Part shown: positions 57,063-64,000 of the stretch, in pieces
Layout of the letters: the number at the start of each line of letters is the position of its first letter
Position numbering within the stretch: position 1 is the stretch's first letter
From: Kroppenstedtia eburnea
GTDB taxonomy: Bacteria; Bacillota; Bacilli; Thermoactinomycetales; DSM-45169
DNA: 64,000 bases
Assembly (NCBI RefSeq): GCF_013282215.1
Contig: NZ_CP048103.1
Location: forward strand, 3,162,001-3,226,000
Reading direction: 5' to 3'
Notes under the pieces: model-generated
Seen by the model: only the letters and a program-made list of their open reading frames with translations
Databases searched by the model: none
What the model was told of the DNA's origin: nothing
Translations under genes and position numbers: made by a program

Positions 57063-58673
57063 TTACACTCCGAACAGGCCCAGCCACTTTCTGCGATAGA
57101 CAATCCCCAGGATCAACAGACCCGCTGTGGCGATGACTCCTCCGCAGAGCATCCAGGACGGATGGTCCACGGCAGTCTTGGGCATTTTGCCGCCCTTGAT
57201 ATCTTCCACAATCTTCTTGCCTGTTTTCGGATCTCCCACACAGGGCTTTTCATTCCCGGGCAATGGAGCGCCCCCGTTCTTTTTCACCTCAAAGGAGACT
57301 TCCTTCCAAACCACCAGTTCGCTCCCGTCAATCTCCCCGTCGAAAATGGTCACCGCCTGATATTTTCCGGGCTCCAGATCTTGGAAGTCAGCGGAGTGCT
57401 TCAATCCTTTCACACCTGTGGTTTCCTTGTAGTCCACCAATTCGATATCCTCGTCATAGACTGCGGTCACCCAGCTCCCCTCGGCATTTTCCGCCAGGGT
57501 CAGTTCAGCGGTGACGGTGTTCTTGCCACCGTTGTAGTCGTATCCGCTTTTCATCCCCGGGATGGCCAGCTGGTAATCCGTCTCTTGCTTCACCTTCTTT
57601 TTGCCGACTTTTCCGTCAAAGGCGATGTGGACGGTGTACTCATGCCCCGGGTCCAGTCCTTCATGGAGGATGGAGAAGGCGGCTCTGCTCTCTTTCCCGC
57701 TCTTCTTCAACCCCAATTCGGGGACTTCAAAGGTCCAGGTCCCTTTGGCTTTGGGAGTGACATTCTCTTCGCCGGCCATCAGGTCAGCTTTGATCGACGC
57801 CGCAATATCTTCGATGCCGCCGTCATCATAGCCTTGGATCAGGAAACCGTGGCTTGCGATCATCTCGTAGTTGACCGGATCTTTGCCGCCACCCCCTTTG
57901 GGCAGGGTGACCTCGTATGATCCTTCCCCCTTCACTTTCTTTCCGTCAGCCGTGCCGTCAAAGGTTACATGGACCACGTAGACTCCCGTGCTGACAACGG
58001 TCAGGTCGGCTGATGCCTTATTGCCGCCCTTCACCTTCACATCATCGCTGGGCTTGGTGTTGTCCTCTTGATAGATCGCGGTGAAGTTCCAGTCGCCCTC
58101 CACCTCAGTGGCATCCGTCTTCAGAGATGCTTCCGCTTTGAGGATGCTGGTGGGTTTCCCTTTCACCGCCTCCACCGAAACATCGATCCCGATGGTTTCG
58201 GGCTCCGTGGGTTCCGGATCGTCGACGTCAGGTTGTTCAATCGTGATCCGATCGGAGGCGACCTCAAGGGTGTATGGCTTCTGTTTCGGAGAATCCGCCA
58301 CGTCCCCCTCAGCCCTGACACTTCCCTTGAATTCGGCCTTCACCTGATACTCCCCGGGCTTCAAACCCTTGAACCCGTGGGAAAAAGTGACGGTCCCTTT
58401 GTCAAAGGTGACTTGATCTGTGACCGAATCGACCTCATTTCCCTCCGGTCCGAGCAAGGTGATGGACCAATCTCCGTTCAATGCAACGGGCTTCTTCTCC
58501 TGGCCGGTCACTTCCGCATCCACCGCGATTGAGTCCCCATCCGCCTTTGCAGTCACTTGGATCCCATACCCGTCGTTGTCATCCTGGGCCAGAGCCTGAA
58601 AAGGGGGGATGAGCAAAGTGAGGGCGAACACCGCCAGCCAGACCATGGAGAATGCCCGAACTCTTCTTTTCAC
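57063..58673 (-). CDS. Wall-sorted surface protein A with Ig-like repeats and MPKTA motif
   Basis: 536 residues from a GTG at 58673 (GGGAGGAG upstream). Signal peptide (MKRRVRAFSMVWLAVFALTL to about residue 30). Four or five beta-rich repeats each close with a PGxYxVxxxFxG phrase (GLKPGEYQVKAEFKG, STGVYVVHVTFDG, LDPGHEYTVHIAFDG, LEPGKYQAVTIFDG). The C-terminus has MPKTA (497-501), a hydrophobic helix (MLCGGVIATAGLLILGIVY) and a basic tail RRKW. That is the layout of a sortase substrate, with MPxTA in place of LPxTG. A Pro-rich acidic segment (DDPEPTEPE) follows repeat 1. Paralogue of the next gene. Confidence 0.8.
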   Translation of the reverse strand: MKRRVRAFSMVWLAVFALTLLIPPFQALAQDDNDGYGIQVTAKADGDSIAVDAEVTGQEKKPVALNGDWSITLLGPEGNEVDSVTDQVTFDKGTVTFSHGFKGLKPGEYQVKAEFKGSVRAEGDVADSPKQKPYTLEVASDRITIEQPDVDDPEPTEPETIGIDVSVEAVKGKPTSILKAEASLKTDATEVEGDWNFTAIYQEDNTKPSDDVKVKGGNKASADLTVVSTGVYVVHVTFDGTADGKKVKGEGSYEVTLPKGGGGKDPVNYEMIASHGFLIQGYDDGGIEDIAASIKADLMAGEENVTPKAKGTWTFEVPELGLKKSGKESRAAFSILHEGLDPGHEYTVHIAFDGKVGKKKVKQETDYQLAIPGMKSGYDYNGGKNTVTAELTLAENAEGSWVTAVYDEDIELVDYKETTGVKGLKHSADFQDLEPGKYQAVTIFDGEIDGSELVVWKEVSFEVKKNGGAPLPGNEKPCVGDPKTGKKIVEDIKGGKMPKTAVDHPSWMLCGGVIATAGLLILGIVYRRKWLGLFGV

Positions 58674-58756
58674 AACATCTCCTCCCCATTGAGAATAGTG
58701 TGGGAATTTGAATCTCCCATGGAATTTATTCGCAACTGGAGACCGGTTTCGGACCG

Positions 58757-58920
58757 CTTTGATATATCTCTGGGCCGAGCCGGTCGGGATGGGGTTTCAC
58801 ATGACCTTCCGGTTGTTCTGAACTGCCAAAGTCACTCCATATGAAACCCAACCCTCCCTCTGTTACTCTCACAACGTCTCACATTCCACGGAAAATTGAA
58901 TTGACCTGCCACGCCCTGGG
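58757..58920. repeat. Palindromic interspersed element R9 (long-ended form)
   Basis: Left end TGATATATCTCTGGGCCGAG, arms ATGGGGTTTCACATG and CATATGAAACCCAACC with a diverged loop, then CCCTCTGTTACTCTCACAAC and a tail GAATTGACCTGCCACGCCC. It matches R8 in reverse over the whole length. Located between the two surface-protein genes. Confidence 0.8.
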
Positions 58921-58943
58921 CTATCCATCTCGGTTGTGAACCA

Positions 58944-58973
58944 AAAGAAAAAGGACTCCGCAGAGTCCTTTTA
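58944..58973 (-). terminator. Terminator of the second surface-protein gene
   Basis: Minus-strand stem AAAGGACTC/GAGTCCTTT followed by TTCTTTTGG. Confidence 0.85.
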
Positions 58974-58987
58974 CCGTTTGTACTTCA

Positions 58988-60472
58988 TCAGGCAGCATTG
59001 CGACGAAGCCTCATGAAGCCCAACACACCCAGGCCCAGGAGCAGGACCCCACCGCCAATCATCATCCCCAGGGGATACTGGGTGGCGGTTTTCGGCATTT
59101 TGCCCCCGTTTTTGATCTTATCGATCACTTGTTTAGGCTCGCCAGGCTTCACCGGCTTCTTGCCGTCATCTTTTCCGGGCTTGGTGATGCAGTCACCGTT
59201 GTCTTTCACTTCAAACTCGACAGAATCATCGATAAAGCCGCCCGGTTGGCCATCCACGGTTCCTTCAAAGATGACACCGACGAAATAGTGTCCGGGCTTC
59301 AATTTATCCTTGAACTCGGCGGAGAAAGTTTTCCCCTCATGGGAATCGGCAAATACGGGTTCAACCACCGGGTTTCCTTCCATGTCAAACAGCCCGATCA
59401 ACCAAAAACCTGTGGCATGTTCTCCTTCCAAGATGGAAGCAGTCACCAGATGCTTGCCGTTCTTGAATTGATACTTCACTTCGTGGTCAAAGTCAACATA
59501 TTCGGGAATATCCAGTGTAATCTCACTGGAGCCTTCAACCTTCAGTGCTTCACCGTTGAACGTGCCGTTGAAAACCACTTTCGCTTCATAGGTGCCACTT
59601 TCAAAGGCAGCCAGCCAAGCACCTTTCTTGATTCCCTTTTTATTTTTCTTGACGACCTTGTCCACTACTTCACCGGTCTCGGTATCCCTCAGGATAAATT
59701 TCCACTTTCCGATCGCCTCATCCCCTTTTTTGGCGTCGGCGATTTTGCCTTTAACTCTGACAAGACCGGTGTAGTATCCATCTTCATCAATGTCCGGAAC
59801 CACCGTTACGTCCAGATTTTCCGGAAGGTTCGGTTCTCCATCACCGGGATTTTCACCGGGTTCATCCACCTCTTCAATGGTGAAAGGAGCCTCACCGTGG
59901 AGTTTGCCCATCCCAATGGGGCCCTTCCAGTCAATCACAACGGTATATTCGCCGGGATCGGTCACAGGGAGTGTCTCGGTGGCAGAGAGACCCAGGTTTT
60001 GCTGTTCAGCCTGAGCAACTTCCTTCCCTTCGGCATCCTTAACGGTAAACTTCCACGTTGCCAGGAACGGGTTTTTCGCCAATTGCGTCTTGAATGTATT
60101 TTTGCTGAGGACCAAGGCTCCTGTCACATCCACACCCGAGGCTTTTCCATCCGCGTCATAGTTTACCTGGGGAGTGACCTGAATCCCAAGCTTCAGCCCC
60201 TGCAGTTCTTTTTTGATCTCTTCTGCATTCCCCTCGGTTTGCACCCGGGGGGTGGAAGATGGGGAGGTAGACTCCTCCGGTTCGGTTCCATTCTCTTGGT
60301 CAGTGACAGTATCCTGGTTCTCCTCCTGGGTGTCCCCAGGTGTTACCGTATCACCTTGCTCAGTTTCCGGCTCAGAGTTTTCACCCTCAGCCAGTGCCTG
60401 GAAGGGTGACAGCACCAGGACCATGGCGAAGACCATCAGCCAGGCCATGGAGATGAAACGGGTTCGTTTCAA
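58988..60472 (-). CDS. Wall-sorted surface protein B with Ig-like repeats and MPKTA motif
   Basis: 494 residues from a TTG at 60472 (AAGGGGG eight bases upstream). Signal peptide similar to protein A (MKRTRFISMAWLMVFAMVLV, ending ALAEG). An acidic Thr/Glu/Ser-rich segment (31-85) follows, then at least three repeats ending DPGEYTVVIDWKG, SGTYEAKVVFNG and LKPGHYFVGVIFEG. The sorting signal has MPKTA (459-463), then a glycine/leucine helix (MMIGGGVLLLGLGVLGF) and RLRR. The shared start, repeats and NGGKMPKTA/KGGKMPKTA ends show duplication with protein A. No sortase gene is within the window. Ligand unknown. Confidence 0.8.
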   Translation of the reverse strand: MKRTRFISMAWLMVFAMVLVLSPFQALAEGENSEPETEQGDTVTPGDTQEENQDTVTDQENGTEPEESTSPSSTPRVQTEGNAEEIKKELQGLKLGIQVTPQVNYDADGKASGVDVTGALVLSKNTFKTQLAKNPFLATWKFTVKDAEGKEVAQAEQQNLGLSATETLPVTDPGEYTVVIDWKGPIGMGKLHGEAPFTIEEVDEPGENPGDGEPNLPENLDVTVVPDIDEDGYYTGLVRVKGKIADAKKGDEAIGKWKFILRDTETGEVVDKVVKKNKKGIKKGAWLAAFESGTYEAKVVFNGTFNGEALKVEGSSEITLDIPEYVDFDHEVKYQFKNGKHLVTASILEGEHATGFWLIGLFDMEGNPVVEPVFADSHEGKTFSAEFKDKLKPGHYFVGVIFEGTVDGQPGGFIDDSVEFEVKDNGDCITKPGKDDGKKPVKPGEPKQVIDKIKNGGKMPKTATQYPLGMMIGGGVLLLGLGVLGFMRLRRNAA

Positions 60473-60663
60473 GTTGTTTTCCCCCTTGAGAGTTTAATGG
60501 AGGATCTGGAATCCTCTCACAACCATTATTCGGGGGGAGTTTTTTGTTTGGGGTCCTTTTTTTCGAAAAACCACTCCTTCCGGAAAATTACTACTTATTA
60601 CCTAGATGGAAAAGGATGACGAATCCAGGAAAATTATCGCGGATATGGGCTTCCTCTCCCTTT

Positions 60664-61503
60664 TCATTTATCAGGTTCGATCTCTTTGGCGGATTGTTTC
60701 ACTTGCGCGGGAATTTGAAACGGCCGGTCCGTTTCCCGGACATCGGTTTTGAGATCCAACTCCGTAGTCAAATGGAACCCATCCATCTTCACTTCGGCAT
60801 GGATCTTCCGTTCCAGACGGATCGGTCGGAATGTCTCCGCATCCAGCCGGATCGTCTGTTGGATGCGGCTGACCTGGAGATGATGCTTCCATTTTACAAG
60901 ATCCGGTGAGGAATCCATCACAGCCGGTTCTTTCTGACCATGCCAGACTTCACGGATGTAGGGAGCGATTCTCTCTCCCGTCAACTCCATCTCCAACAGG
61001 TAGTCCCCCTGTCGTTTGGTGAGGGTCCAATCTTCCCGCAGCAACCTCAACTGTTTCAACAGGCGCTTCGGATCATGTGGATTGATCAGGTCCAGGGCCA
61101 TCCCGTCCGTCCCTTTGGCGGAAATCTTTTCCCATCGGTTCATCTCCGGATCCTTGAGATACATGGTTTGCTGATTCAGATAGATCTCTTCAGATGGGGA
61201 ATCTCCCGCCAAGGCAACGATGTGGAAGCGGTCCGGCCCATATCCGGCCTCTGTCCGGATCTGCTGACGGACCTCGCTGCGGGATTGCTTGTTTTTATGA
61301 TGGATCCGGGTTTTCTGGATCCCTTCGGTCACATACTGCAAGCCTTCGGCCTGCTTCAGTCGGGCATGGGCCCGGTCCAATACGGCCACCGCCCTTTGGG
61401 CGGAATCATCTCCCCCCTTCGCTTCCGTTTTTCCTGTCCCACATCCGGTGAGAGATGCCGCAACCAACACGATCATCAGGAGGAAAACCCCTCTTCTGGC
61501 CAT
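60664..61503 (-). CDS. LolA/LppX-like lipoprotein
   Basis: 279 residues from the ATG at 61503 (AAAGGGGCGG upstream). The N-terminus MARRGVFLLMIVLVAASLTGC is a lipoprotein signal with Cys near residue 21. The mature part alternates beta strands on a half-barrel pattern: YVTEGIQKTRIHHKNKQ, EIYLNQQTMYLKDPEMNRW, YLLEMELTG and a final KIHAEVKMDGFHLTTEL. This is similar to LolA/LppX-type carriers (DUF6612-like proteins of Bacilli). It may bind a hydrophobic ligand at the cell surface; that is inference. It is monocistronic. Confidence 0.82.
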   Translation of the reverse strand: MARRGVFLLMIVLVAASLTGCGTGKTEAKGGDDSAQRAVAVLDRAHARLKQAEGLQYVTEGIQKTRIHHKNKQSRSEVRQQIRTEAGYGPDRFHIVALAGDSPSEEIYLNQQTMYLKDPEMNRWEKISAKGTDGMALDLINPHDPKRLLKQLRLLREDWTLTKRQGDYLLEMELTGERIAPYIREVWHGQKEPAVMDSSPDLVKWKHHLQVSRIQQTIRLDAETFRPIRLERKIHAEVKMDGFHLTTELDLKTDVRETDRPFQIPAQVKQSAKEIEPDK

Positions 61504-61589
61504 ATGCTCCGCCCCTTTTCGAAGTTGACTCTCCCTCATGAATATAGCAAAGGATCGTTTCGGCGTCGTCACCCCACCGGATTTTTATA

Positions 61590-61616
61590 TAAAAAAACAC
61601 CCGCCAGTTCAGGTGT
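61590..61616 (-). terminator. Terminator of the ArgH-like gene
   Basis: Minus-strand stem ACACC/GGTGT followed by TTTTTTTATAT. It begins 9 bases past the stop. Confidence 0.65.
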
Positions 61617-61624
61617 GCAGAATT

Positions 61625-63136
61625 TCACCTGTTTTGGGAGAGCAACTGCCGGACACGGGCTTGCAGGTGATCCCCGGCGGAACGGATGACCTCGCTCCTC
61701 CGGCTCCATTCCCTCCGGTCGGCATGCAACCGTTCTTTCCGATCCTTCAGCATCCGCCGGGTTTCCCGAGGGTGGGGCCCCCCGGGGCACCGGCGTACCT
61801 CGATGAAGTGGAGCGGATCACTGATCTCCGCCAGCTTCCCCTCTGGGAAGTTCATCCCTTCGCCGGTGATCTCTTCCGCCGCCTCTCGCAACCACTCCGG
61901 TTCGATCCGATCCCTCTGTTCCCGGAAGGCACGGCGGGCCACCCGGGAAGCGATCCGGTGAGCCCGCCGGAAGGAGAGTCCCCGTTCCCGGACCAAGGTG
62001 TCGGCCAATTCAGTGACGGTGATCAACCCTTCCCCCGCGCGGCGTCTCATCTCTGCCTGATTCACTTCCATGGTGCTGATCACAGCGGTCATCAGCTCCA
62101 GCACCCGGTTACTCTTGTCGATGGCCCGGTACAAATGGGGCTGCAGATCATCTTCGGTGTCGACGATATCTCCGAAGGGAGTGTTGTGAATCATGGTGCA
62201 AACCGCCTGGGCATCGGCGATGGCACTGCCGGCGAGGGAGCGGGAGTGCTCCACGGAGACAGGGTTTCGTTTCTGGGGCATGATGCTGCTGATCTGAACA
62301 TAGGGATCGGCCACGCGCAGAAGGTTAAATTCCCGGGTGCAGAACTGGAGCAGATCCTGGACCCAACGACCCGCATCCGTCATGAGCAGGATGAGAGCCG
62401 TAGCAGTTTCCAACAGATAATCCGCCCCGGCGATGGCATCATAGGAGTTTTCCACCAGTTCGTCAAAACCGAGGAATGCCTTCACCGATTCCCGGCAAAT
62501 ATTGAATCCGGTGGTGGTGAGCGCCGCCGCCCCCAGGGGACTGCGGTTGACCGTCCGATAAGCGGACCACAGCCGGCGGGTGTCCCGCTCCGTTACATCG
62601 TGGACGGCGAGCAGGTAGTGGCCCAAAGTGGTGGGTTGGGCCGGTTGGGTATGGGTATGGGCCGGCATGACGGTCTCCAGATGTTCTTCCCCCACCTCCA
62701 GCAGGGCTTCCCGCAATCCCTGCACCCTCCCGATCAGCTCCAGCAGTTGTTCCCGCAACACCAGCCGGTACATGGCCACCCCCATGTCGTTGCGGCTACG
62801 GGCGATATGCATATTTCCCGCGGCTTCTTCCCCGATCTCTTCTGCCAGCAGGCCTTCCACCATGAAAAACAGGTCCTCATACCGGGGATCATAGCGAAGC
62901 CGGGACGGGTCGATCCCCGCCAAGGTTTCCACACCCCGGAGAATCTCCGCCGCTTCCCGTTCCGACAGAATCCCCTGGTCACACAGCATCAGCACATGGG
63001 CACGGTGGATTTGAAATTGGGCCTGGAAGAGGTGGTCCCTCTGATCGTTAAACACCGGCTTCAACAGGCAGTCCACATAGATCTTGCCGGGAAAGACGGT
63101 ACCGTCCCGTTTCCGGATCTCTTCCCTCGTTCCCAT
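61625..63136 (-). CDS. Argininosuccinate-lyase-like protein of the fumarase/aspartase superfamily
   Basis: 503 residues from the ATG at 63136 (AAGGAGG upstream). The superfamily signature loop SSIMPQKRNPVSVEH carries the catalytic serine region. MPAHTHTQPAQPTTLGHYLL and the helical core VTVTELADTLVRERGLSFRRAH-type segment (here ITVTELADTLV) fit argininosuccinate lyases. It is ~40 residues longer than housekeeping ArgH (about 460), with a basic C-terminal extension. No argG or other arginine gene is nearby. The next gene is an ABC permease on the same strand. A catabolic lyase for an imported dicarboxylate or amino-acid adduct is as likely as arginine synthesis. Confidence 0.85.
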   Translation of the reverse strand: MGTREEIRKRDGTVFPGKIYVDCLLKPVFNDQRDHLFQAQFQIHRAHVLMLCDQGILSEREAAEILRGVETLAGIDPSRLRYDPRYEDLFFMVEGLLAEEIGEEAAGNMHIARSRNDMGVAMYRLVLREQLLELIGRVQGLREALLEVGEEHLETVMPAHTHTQPAQPTTLGHYLLAVHDVTERDTRRLWSAYRTVNRSPLGAAALTTTGFNICRESVKAFLGFDELVENSYDAIAGADYLLETATALILLMTDAGRWVQDLLQFCTREFNLLRVADPYVQISSIMPQKRNPVSVEHSRSLAGSAIADAQAVCTMIHNTPFGDIVDTEDDLQPHLYRAIDKSNRVLELMTAVISTMEVNQAEMRRRAGEGLITVTELADTLVRERGLSFRRAHRIASRVARRAFREQRDRIEPEWLREAAEEITGEGMNFPEGKLAEISDPLHFIEVRRCPGGPHPRETRRMLKDRKERLHADRREWSRRSEVIRSAGDHLQARVRQLLSQNR

Positions 63137-63168
63137 CGGCTGTCCCTCCTTTTCGTCAAAGCCAGGCG

Positions 63169-63320
63169 TGTTGATTAGCCTATTTTGGGTGGGGAGATCG
63201 TGTTCTACCACGCGACCGTTGCACCCAAAGGGCACAAGTCTCGCCTGGTCCGCTTCGCTCCCGGTCTCGCTATGGCAGCACACGACTCCCTTCCACCGCC
63301 CATTTTCTGGTTAATCAACA
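63169..63320. repeat. Palindromic element R10 carrying only the CGAGAC module
   Basis: Bounded by inverted ends TGTTGATTA (63169-63177) and TAATCAACA (63312-63320). On the minus strand it contains CATAGCGAGACCGGGAGCGA, then GGCGAGACTTGTGCCCTTTG, the second module of R1, R5 and R7, without the TTGGGTTTCACATG stem. It lies between the ABC permease and the ArgH-like gene. Confidence 0.65.
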
Positions 63321-63328
63321 GCCCTGCG

Positions 63329-64000
63329 TCAAAGCGTGTTCTCCGCCTTCACCCCGAAAAACCGCTGGGAAATCAAGAGGACACCCGCGATCAGGAGTAT
63401 CTGATACACCGCATAGGCCGCCGCCTGACCCAGGTTGAACATGCGGAGCTGATTCATGATTTCGATGGAGATGGGGCGGTTCGCAATGGTATAGAGCATC
63501 ACCGATGAGACAAACTCCCCCACCGCCGTCACAAAGGCGAGCAGGGTCCCCGCCATGATCCCCGGCAGGATGACCGGGAGAATCACTCTGCGGAAGGCGG
63601 TGAACCAGCGGGCACCCAGATTGCGGGCCGCCTCTTCCAGAGAGTCATCCAACTGCTCCAGGGCGGCATGGGTGGAGCGGACCACCAACGGAATATGCCG
63701 CACAAAATAGGCCAGGGGCAGGATCCAGAAGGTGCCCACCAGAATATGACCCAAGGTGAAGGGAGTGGGTACGTTAAACGCCAGGATCAGGTTCATCGCC
63801 ACCACGGTGGCAGGCAACGCCCAGGGCAGCATCACCAATATATCCAGCAGGTTTTTCCCTTTGAACTTCCGTTTGGCCAGCACATAGGAGGTCAACACTC
63901 CGAACAGAAAATTCCCCGCCGTGGCCAGGGCCGCCATCCACAGACTGTTGCGGACAGGCTCCCAGATCCGGGGGTCTTTCATCAACAACCGGTAGTTTTC
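63329..64000 (-). CDS. ABC transporter permease (binding-protein-dependent, C-terminal part)
   Basis: The frame is open to the window edge, so the 5' part is missing. About 223 residues remain. The cytoplasmic coupling loop has the EAA motif EEAARNLGARWFTAFRRVILPVILPG, preceded by IPLVVRSTHAALEQLDDS. Six hydrophobic helices are visible. The pattern fits permeases of the spermidine/putrescine, iron(III) and sulfate/thiamine importer group. The substrate is unknown. The ArgH-like lyase follows on the same strand, about 190 bases downstream across R10. Confidence 0.9.
   Translation of the reverse strand, partial: ENYRLLMKDPRIWEPVRNSLWMAALATAGNFLFGVLTSYVLAKRKFKGKNLLDILVMLPWALPATVVAMNLILAFNVPTPFTLGHILVGTFWILPLAYFVRHIPLVVRSTHAALEQLDDSLEEAARNLGARWFTAFRRVILPVILPGIMAGTLLAFVTAVGEFVSSVMLYTIANRPISIEIMNQLRMFNLGQAAAYAVYQILLIAGVLLISQRFFGVKAENTL

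Noticed and set aside
5897..63320. The repeats as a CRISPR array
   Set aside because: Copies lie many kilobases apart, differ in length and have no regular spacers or cas genes.

Overview
The window looks like chromosome of a Gram-positive, moderately GC-rich member of the Firmicutes, most likely Thermoactinomycetaceae (relatives of Kroppenstedtia, Desmospora or Planifilum). This is inferred from the gene content, not measured. The evidence is AGGAGG-type ribosome sites with frequent TTG/GTG starts, the Bacillus-style fadN-fadA-fadE order with a FadR-type operator, FapR-type control of fabI, a SAM-I riboswitch before metH, RodZ, an LCP wall-polymer ligase, TcaA, YfhH and DUF2512 proteins, and wall-sorted surface proteins. 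Most genes are housekeeping or stress functions in short operons closed by clear hairpin terminators.

Layout. 1-0.7 kb: 5' part of an IS605-type tnpB and hairpins. 0.7-3.3 kb: proline catabolism (damaged P5C dehydrogenase, intact proline dehydrogenase). 3.4-7.4 kb: TPR protein, short-chain dehydrogenase, membrane protein, TM2 protein, lipoprotein. 7.5-13.7 kb: fatty-acid beta-oxidation operon fadN-fadA-fadE with a FadR box, then a ferredoxin. 13.8-20 kb: EamA exporter and a five-gene two-component/ABC block resembling lantibiotic-immunity systems. 20-25.8 kb: NADAR protein, RNase Z, BioC, RodZ, PanD, NlpC/P60 wall hydrolase. 26-33.9 kb: PTS enzyme I, SAM decarboxylase, FabI, secreted nucleotidase, RpiR regulator, a collapsed murQ, NagB. 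34-43.2 kb: TcaA-like protein, DinB remnant, AlkP-superfamily enzyme, YfhH, an orphan FlhA-C-domain protein, DoxX/HxlR pair, TPR protein, IspH, a Ser/His/Lys-Pro-rich coat-like protein. 43.2-48.9 kb: methionine/one-carbon operon (metH and a homocysteine methyltransferase-MTHFR fusion) under a SAM-I riboswitch. 49-56 kb: phosphohexomutase, PTS IIA-Glc, EcsC, VOC protein, alkaline phosphatase, VOC remnant, tRNA-Ala. 56-61.6 kb: LCP protein, two large paralogous surface proteins ending in an MPKTA sorting signal, a LolA-like lipoprotein. 61.6-64 kb: an ArgH-like lyase and an ABC permease running out of the window.

Two themes cut across the region. First, a family of 90-190 bp palindromic elements (about ten copies or partial copies) sits between genes. 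Several copies have TA-flanked inverted ends near GAAGCATTGTGA, and one copy splits fadN from fadA. Second, several loci carry deletions or frameshifts (P5C dehydrogenase, murQ, a DinB gene, a VOC gene, tnpB ends, possibly the NADAR gene). This points either to active gene erosion by short deletions or, in places, to sequence errors. The most unusual untested elements are a short RNA candidate at 31.55-31.69 kb with its own operator-overlapped promoter and a CU-rich loop complementary to Shine-Dalgarno sequences, the MPKTA surface-protein pair, the 21-serine coat-like protein, and the repeat family itself.
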